27,404 bases of DNA, from positions 1 to 27,404 of the forward strand of contig NZ_JAKJHX010000029.1 of NCBI RefSeq assembly GCF_021648855.1, given 5' to 3'. A program made the position numbers and the translations under genes. Within the stretch, counting starts at the first letter, position 1, and every line of letters begins with the position of its first letter. Under the pieces are notes generated by a model. It ran no database searches, was not told the origin of the DNA, and saw only the letters and a program-made list of their open reading frames with translations. Source of the stretch: Tychonema litorale BBK16. Lineage in GTDB: Bacteria > Cyanobacteriota > Cyanobacteriia > Cyanobacteriales > Microcoleaceae. Below, one piece after another: positions 22,953 through 27,404 of this stretch.

Positions 22953-24974
22953 ATGCTCTATTGTTCTAATCCCAAGTGTTCTCATCCCTTCAATCCCGAC
23001 AACTCTAAATTTTGTCAAAGTTGCGGATCGCAAGGCCTCAACCCTCTATTCAGGAACCGCTACCGCGTGATTCGACTTTTGGGCGAAGGAGGATTTGGCA
23101 AAACTTATGAAGCGATAGATACCGATCGCATGGATGATCCTTGCGTAATTAAACAGTTTATGCCTCAATTTCAGGGAACCTCCGCCATTGAAAAAGCAAC
23201 AGAACTGTTTAAGCAAGAAGCCAAACGACTTTACGAACTCGGTGAACATCCCCAAATTCCTCGATTAATTGCTTATTTTGAACAAGATCAGCGACTTTAT
23301 TTAGTACAAGAATTGATTGAAGGGCAAAATTTACTCGCAGAATTAACTCAACAGGGCGTTTTTAGTGAAGAAAAAGTTTGGCAATTACTAGCAGATTTAC
23401 TACCAGTTCTGAAATTTGTTCACGATCGCAATGTCATTCATCGAGACATTAAACTTGAGAATATCATCCGCCGTCGCATCTCCCTTCACTCATCTCTCCC
23501 AAAAATTAGAAATTTGCGTAATTCAACTTTCCGAAAGGGAGGACGAGGAGATTTAGTTCTGATCGATTTCGGTGTTTCCAAACAAGTTACGGGAACCCTG
23601 ATCAACAAATCAGGTACAACAGTTGGAACTCCTGGCTATTCACCTATTGAACAGATGCGCGGTCAAGTTTTTCCGGGAAGCGACTTGTACAGTTTGGGAA
23701 TAACTTGTCTGCGGTTGTTAACTAAATGTTTGCCAAATATTGATGGATCTGATGAGCTTTACGACCCAATTAATGGCATTTGGAACTGGAGAACAAAGAT
23801 ACCAGACGACACAAATTTAAGTTTGAAATTGGGAGAGGTTTTAGATAAATTAATTCAAGATTATCTCAAAAACAGGTATCAATCTGCTGATGAAGTAATC
23901 AAAGCTTTAAATCTTTATTCTCTACCACCCCAACCTCCTCATGCAAAGGAAGGACAACTTATAAATTCTGCTCATACAAAAGTAGGAAAACTTGCCATAA
24001 ATGCTGCTCGTAAACATGGAGGACAGGCGATTGTTCAAACTCCTTTTAATTCCGCGCAATTTAATCATAAATTTCCTGTTTACCAAAAACAACTAAATAG
24101 CAACTTTCCTGTTGGCAATACTCAAGAAAATGTACTTTCTGCCAAAAGAACTTTTGATTTTGAGTCTGTAACGATAGATAAGTGCGGCAACCCAAATAAT
24201 ATCAAAAGTGGCAAGGCAGATTTTTTTGAAGAAAATATCGGCGGTGGTGTAGTTATCGAAATGGTATCTATTCCCAGCGGTGATTTCCTGATTGGTTCTC
24301 CAAGTGATCGGGGAGATAGTGATGAGAAACCTCAACAAAAAGTGACTTTAGCACCTTTTTATATAGGCAAGTTTCCGGTTACTCAGGCGCAATGGGCAGC
24401 AGTGGCGGCGCTGTCGGAAATTAAAATATTGCTCAATCCGACTCCTTCCCGTTTTCAAGGTGTAAATCGACCTGTAGAAAATATATCTTGGTACGAAACT
24501 GTGGAGTTCTGCGCTAGACTTTCTCTGAAAACTGGTAAGAATTATCGCTTGCTTAGCGAAGCCGAATGGGAATATGCTTGCCGGGGGAAAACGATGACGG
24601 AGTTTCACTTTGGGGAAACGATTACAACTGAGTTGGCAAATTACAATGGAAGTTCTAATTATGCTGAGGAACCGAAGGGTATTTATAGATCTCAAACAAC
24701 TGATGTTGGTAGTTTTAAACCTAATGATTTTGGATTGTATGATTTCCACGGGAATGTTTGGGAATGGTGCGCGGATTTTTGGCACAGTAATTACAATGGT
24801 GTACCAACAGATGGCGGTGTTTGGGAGTATCGTGGTGACGATTCGCTGAGGCTGTTGCGAGGTGGTTCTTGGAATGATCATCCTCCTAATTGTCGCAGTG
24901 CGTGTCGCCTCAGATATCAGCCGGATTGCAGGGCGAGTATTGTTGGTTTTCGTGTGGCTGTTTCGGTATTCTAA
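22953..24974 (+). CDS. Ser/Thr protein kinase fused to a formylglycine-generating-enzyme-like domain
   Basis: A 673-residue protein. A zinc ribbon (C4-x4-C9, C21-x2-C24) precedes a kinase: G-loop GEGGFGKTY (44-52), K67, HRDIKLEN (163-170), DFG (205-207), GTPGYSPIEQMRG (225-237). Between HRDIKLEN and DFG lies an insertion of roughly 25 residues. A low-complexity linker (about 320-420) leads to an FGE-sulfatase domain (430-673), with VEMVSIPSGDFLIGSP-like start, RLLSEAEWEYACRG, GNVWEWCADFW, and RGGSWNDHPPNCRSACRLR near the end. Of the two catalytic cysteines of true FGE, the first appears replaced by Asn (N646), so it probably does not make formylglycine; such fused domains are common in cyanobacterial kinases. 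Substrates unknown. It follows the Septu operon. Confidence 0.93.
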   Translation: MLYCSNPKCSHPFNPDNSKFCQSCGSQGLNPLFRNRYRVIRLLGEGGFGKTYEAIDTDRMDDPCVIKQFMPQFQGTSAIEKATELFKQEAKRLYELGEHPQIPRLIAYFEQDQRLYLVQELIEGQNLLAELTQQGVFSEEKVWQLLADLLPVLKFVHDRNVIHRDIKLENIIRRRISLHSSLPKIRNLRNSTFRKGGRGDLVLIDFGVSKQVTGTLINKSGTTVGTPGYSPIEQMRGQVFPGSDLYSLGITCLRLLTKCLPNIDGSDELYDPINGIWNWRTKIPDDTNLSLKLGEVLDKLIQDYLKNRYQSADEVIKALNLYSLPPQPPHAKEGQLINSAHTKVGKLAINAARKHGGQAIVQTPFNSAQFNHKFPVYQKQLNSNFPVGNTQENVLSAKRTFDFESVTIDKCGNPNNIKSGKADFFEENIGGGVVIEMVSIPSGDFLIGSPSDRGDSDEKPQQKVTLAPFYIGKFPVTQAQWAAVAALSEIKILLNPTPSRFQGVNRPVENISWYETVEFCARLSLKTGKNYRLLSEAEWEYACRGKTMTEFHFGETITTELANYNGSSNYAEEPKGIYRSQTTDVGSFKPNDFGLYDFHGNVWEWCADFWHSNYNGVPTDGGVWEYRGDDSLRLLRGGSWNDHPPNCRSACRLRYQPDCRASIVGFRVAVSVF

Positions 24975-24983
24975 TTAATTAAA

Positions 24984-25772
24984 TTAACCTAATTGATCGA
25001 ACTTAGTATCGGTCAGGTTTGCTCCTCTAAAGGAAGTACCTACAGTATTCTTAATTTCTCGAATAGTAGCGGAGAAAGATACAAGAGCAAACCACAGATA
25101 TACCAGTGCAAGTATGCTGAAGAAGATGCCCCAAAACAGTTTATGAGTGCTGAGAAAGCCACTAGCTGTTGCACTCAACAAAAAGGCTGCTCCATAAGTT
25201 GTAACACTTCCAGCCGCTGCGATCGCCACGATCGCAAATTGGGCACGAATCCGACGACTTACAAAGAACATTAACAGCCCGCCGATCACCATTCCAGCCA
25301 GAGCAGCCTGAGAATTGTTATTTGTGGCGCTCCCGGCATAAAAAAATCCTAATAAAGCTCCCGATATTATAGCAGAAACAGTGCTGGCAAATCCACCATA
25401 TTTTAAATTTTTATTATGAATATTGCAGGTCACAGATGCCAAACCACCAATGCTCAAAACTCCGTACAATAACATGACAAAATACCAACTGTGAGAATTC
25501 GGTATTTGTCCTTGAGTTCCCAAAATCAGTCGAGTTATGATATCGCCAAATAGTAGGGAAATGGCGATCGCAATTGAACTCAAAATGGTAATCTGTCGGC
25601 GAGAAAGTCCGATTTTAGCTCCCTGAAAATTAGCTCCTTGTAACTGAGCATTCTTGAAATTGCAGCCTCGAACATCGGCCCCACTGAAATCTGCATCCTT
25701 CAAAATTTTTCCTTGAAATGATCTATTTTGTAGATTCTGATTAGTAAAATTGTATGGTGTAGTATAATCCAT
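24984..25772 (-). CDS. Pentapeptide-repeat membrane protein
   Basis: A 262-residue protein. Residues about 9-55 are nine pentapeptide units of the A(D/N)LXX type (LKDADFSGADVRGCNFKNAQ, then LQGANFQGAK). Residues 56-238 are about six membrane helices, and the last 15 residues return to pentapeptide form (FRGANLTDTKFDQLG). Pentapeptide repeats fold as a right-handed quadrilateral beta-helix; the function here is unknown. The first ATG (25820) overlaps the next gene's start, so the ATG at 25772 (MDYTTPYNF) is preferred. The closing repeat is short and stops abruptly, suggesting a truncated C-terminus. It is convergent with the kinase gene (9 bp between stops) and divergent from the gene at 25788 (15 bp). 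Confidence 0.85.
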   Translation of the reverse strand: MDYTTPYNFTNQNLQNRSFQGKILKDADFSGADVRGCNFKNAQLQGANFQGAKIGLSRRQITILSSIAIAISLLFGDIITRLILGTQGQIPNSHSWYFVMLLYGVLSIGGLASVTCNIHNKNLKYGGFASTVSAIISGALLGFFYAGSATNNNSQAALAGMVIGGLLMFFVSRRIRAQFAIVAIAAAGSVTTYGAAFLLSATASGFLSTHKLFWGIFFSILALVYLWFALVSFSATIREIKNTVGTSFRGANLTDTKFDQLG

Positions 25773-25787
25773 TATTTTTTTTCCAAG

Positions 25788-26696
25788 ATGAAACAAATTT
25801 ATCGACTCTATCGCCAGCAATTTTGGCAGATGATTGGTTTTGGGATTTTGCTCGCGCCAATATTACTTTATAATACTCCCTACTTTTTGCGTCCAGAGCT
25901 GTCTCAGGAAAGTCGATCGCTATTTCAAGGAATTACCTATCAGCGAGAATTTCGCTCTACTCCCCGTCCCGCTGTTATTCATGTGGTGGAGATTGACTTA
26001 AAAGCGCCTGGAATTGGCATTTTTGTGACTCCGGGAACACCTACACCAGATTTGAGGGAAACAAATGCCCGTACTACGTCTGAATTTGTGAAAGAATTTA
26101 ATGTACAATTAGCGGTCAATGCAAATTTCTTTTACCCTCACTCTGAAGTAGTTCCTTGGGATTACTATCCTCGCAGTGGCGATCGAGTAAATAATGTCGG
26201 CACCGTAATTTCTAATAGCAAGGCTTATTCTGAACCAGATTCACAATTTCCTGCCCTTTGTTTTGCTACAAATAATCGTGCCCAAATCATGGAAAACGGG
26301 ACTTGTCCTGTAGGAACAGCGTATGCAGTGGCGGGAGATACTTTGTTGTTGAAAAATGGCAAACCAATAGTGAAAACTCAGGAGGAATGGAAACAGGATA
26401 AACCTTATGCGCGGGTAGTAGCAGCGATCGACAAAAAAGGCGAAAAGCTCTGGTTGATTGTCGTAGACGGCAAACAACGGCTTTATAGTGAAGGATTTAA
26501 GTTGAGTGAAATCACCGAAATGGCGATGCAGTTGGGTGCAGATACAGTGCTCAACTTGGACGGTGGTGGCTCAACAAGTTTGGCAATGCGATCGCCATCA
26601 GGTGCAAAACTTTTGAATGCTCCTATTCAGAATAAAATCCCCATGGAGGAACGTCCTGTTTCCAATCATTTAGGGTTTTATGCGCGGGAAAATTAA
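25788..26696 (+). CDS. Phosphodiester glycosidase family protein (NAGPA-like), exported
   Basis: A 302-residue protein with an N-terminal membrane anchor or uncleaved signal (about residues 12-29). The NAGPA domain (PF09992) has NANFF (111-115) and the diagnostic NLDGGGSTSLAM (256-267) catalytic loop. Mammalian NAGPA (uncovering enzyme) removes N-acetylglucosamine from phosphodiesters; bacterial members probably act on envelope or exopolysaccharide phosphodiesters, the exact substrate being unknown. Orientation implies a domain facing outside the plasma membrane. The start lies 15 bp from the divergent pentapeptide gene, so their promoters overlap each other's coding regions. Confidence 0.9.
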   Translation: MKQIYRLYRQQFWQMIGFGILLAPILLYNTPYFLRPELSQESRSLFQGITYQREFRSTPRPAVIHVVEIDLKAPGIGIFVTPGTPTPDLRETNARTTSEFVKEFNVQLAVNANFFYPHSEVVPWDYYPRSGDRVNNVGTVISNSKAYSEPDSQFPALCFATNNRAQIMENGTCPVGTAYAVAGDTLLLKNGKPIVKTQEEWKQDKPYARVVAAIDKKGEKLWLIVVDGKQRLYSEGFKLSEITEMAMQLGADTVLNLDGGGSTSLAMRSPSGAKLLNAPIQNKIPMEERPVSNHLGFYAREN

Positions 26697-26917
26697 ATGT
26701 TATATCAAATCCGGTTGCACCAACAGCCCTTTCCCCGTCCACCCAGCTAGCCCAGGGCGATCCCCGACGCAAGGGCATTGGTGGAAATTATGGTTTTGGC
26801 AGCGTTCAAAGATCCTATGGCAGTTTACATCGGGAACCGAATCTGCAAGAATTAGTAGGTAACAAAAAATAATTTTAATAGAAGCTTCAGCCACTACGCT
26901 AATTAGTGTGGGTTGGC
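26697..26917. other. Spacer after NAGPA gene, possibly decayed
   Basis: Holds the fourth 3'-end element and short frames only. A 17-codon ATG frame directly follows the NAGPA stop, and a start-less frame ends NLQELVGNKK at about 26870, which looks a little gene-like but has no start. I do not call a gene. Confidence 0.4.
26702..26721 (+). repeat. 3'-end element, copy 4 (NAGPA gene)
   Basis: ATATCAAATCCGGTTGCACC begins 6 nt after the NAGPA stop, sense orientation, 18 of 20 identical to copy 1 (8306-8325). Confidence 0.85.
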
Positions 26918-27404
26918 ATGAAGAAAATGCCAATGGTAAAAAAAAGTCGCAATCCAGTTAGTTCAGATCCAGAAAGCAAAGTCAAAGTCGGACTTTCGCT
27001 GACTCCTTATAGTGCCGATCGATTGAACGTAATCGCTCGCAAGCTAGGCATATCTAGGTCAGAACTCCTAGAACGCTTGGCAAAAGGTACTTTGGAGATT
27101 TCTACCGACAAGACGGAAGTTAGTGTAAGTTGGAAAAAAGGTCAGGAGACTGCGGTTGAGATCGAGTCCGCGATCGGGGAAACAGCCGAAGAAAGCGACA
27201 TTAATAGCGCTGAAGCGGCTCCAACTGATTTGGAAAATCAGAGTACGCAGCCAAATCCACTGCAAGCAAGTTACGAAACTTTACAACAACTTTTGACAAC
27301 ACGGGAATGTGCGATCGCCGAATTGCAGCAACAATTAACCGACAAGCAAAATCTCGAAAGTCAATTGCAGGAAACTGTATCAAAGTCAAGTTACGAAGCT
27401 TTAC
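26918..27404 (+). CDS. Coiled-coil protein with ribbon-helix-helix-like N-terminus (partial)
   Basis: An open frame from ATG 26918 (or 26930/26936) to the window end, about 162 residues and incomplete. The N-terminal SKVKVGLSLTPYSADRLNV and ARKLGISRSELLERLAKG resemble a ribbon-helix-helix or antitoxin-type DNA-binding fold, but this is by eye. An acidic segment follows, then a Gln/Leu-rich coiled coil with an internal repeat ending in SYE(T/A)L (near 27271-27285 and 27390-27404), suggesting more units beyond the edge. Function unknown. Confidence 0.65.
   Translation, partial: MKKMPMVKKSRNPVSSDPESKVKVGLSLTPYSADRLNVIARKLGISRSELLERLAKGTLEISTDKTEVSVSWKKGQETAVEIESAIGETAEESDINSAEAAPTDLENQSTQPNPLQASYETLQQLLTTRECAIAELQQQLTDKQNLESQLQETVSKSSYEAL

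Noticed and set aside
24348..24881. 177-codon open frame antisense to the FGE-like domain
   Set aside because: It lies wholly inside a well supported gene, has no family motifs or ribosome-binding site, and is explained by the complementary strand's codon bias.
26680..26862. 60-codon plus-strand frame downstream of NAGPA
   Set aside because: It overlaps the end of the NAGPA gene in another frame, consists largely of the repeat element, and shows no domain.

Overview
This window looks like chromosomal DNA of a filamentous, non-heterocystous cyanobacterium (Microcoleus/Oscillatoria type; the genus is inferred). The evidence is the many HIP1 octamers (GCGATCGC, e.g. 2047-2054 and 3352-3359), a cyanobacterial plastoquinone/tocopherol-type methyltransferase, the gene order rplS - tRNA-Trp - secE - nusG - rplK - rplA - rplJ - rplL, and intergenic DNA rich in short tandem and palindromic repeats.

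Layout. 1-3725: a DMT-family transporter with a long coiled-coil N-terminus (minus), a small conserved unknown gene (plus) and a PiT-type phosphate permease (minus). 3793-8303: the translation/secretion cluster, namely L19, tRNA-Trp(CCA), SecE, NusG, L11, L1, an L10-leader attenuator, L10 and L7/L12, closed by a strong hairpin terminator. 8531-10904: two class I methyltransferases on the minus strand, the second closely resembling the Synechocystis MPBQ/MSBQ methyltransferase. 11138-15468: a LysR regulator divergent from a row of envelope genes (small exported protein, DUF4079 membrane protein, cupin, DMT permease, DM13 lipoprotein). 15632-17892: five small plus-strand genes (two paralogous SnoaL-like proteins, a GNAT acetyltransferase, a TfoX N-domain protein and a VOC protein). 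18076-20690: a Rieske oxygenase divergent from a TetR regulator that carries an unexpected C-terminal zinc ribbon, then a PaiB-like FMN protein.

20823-22786 is a two-gene Septu-type antiphage defence operon (PtuA ATPase plus PtuB HNH nuclease, overlapping by 4 bp). It is followed by a Ser/Thr kinase fused to a formylglycine-generating-enzyme-like domain, a pentapeptide-repeat membrane protein, a phosphodiester-glycosidase-like exported protein, and a coiled-coil protein cut by the window end.

Non-coding structure is unusually rich. An ATATCA..TCCGGTTGCACC element lies at or just past the stop codon of four unrelated genes, always in the sense orientation. A GTAGGGACACGGC palindrome family sits at the 3' ends of three minus-strand genes. 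An 8-bp tandem array with inverted ends and heptameric AAAATCY tracts abutting start codons are also present. The clearest accessory system is the Septu operon; the most unusual single proteins are the TetR-zinc-ribbon fusion, the coiled-coil-DMT fusion and the pentapeptide-membrane-pentapeptide protein.
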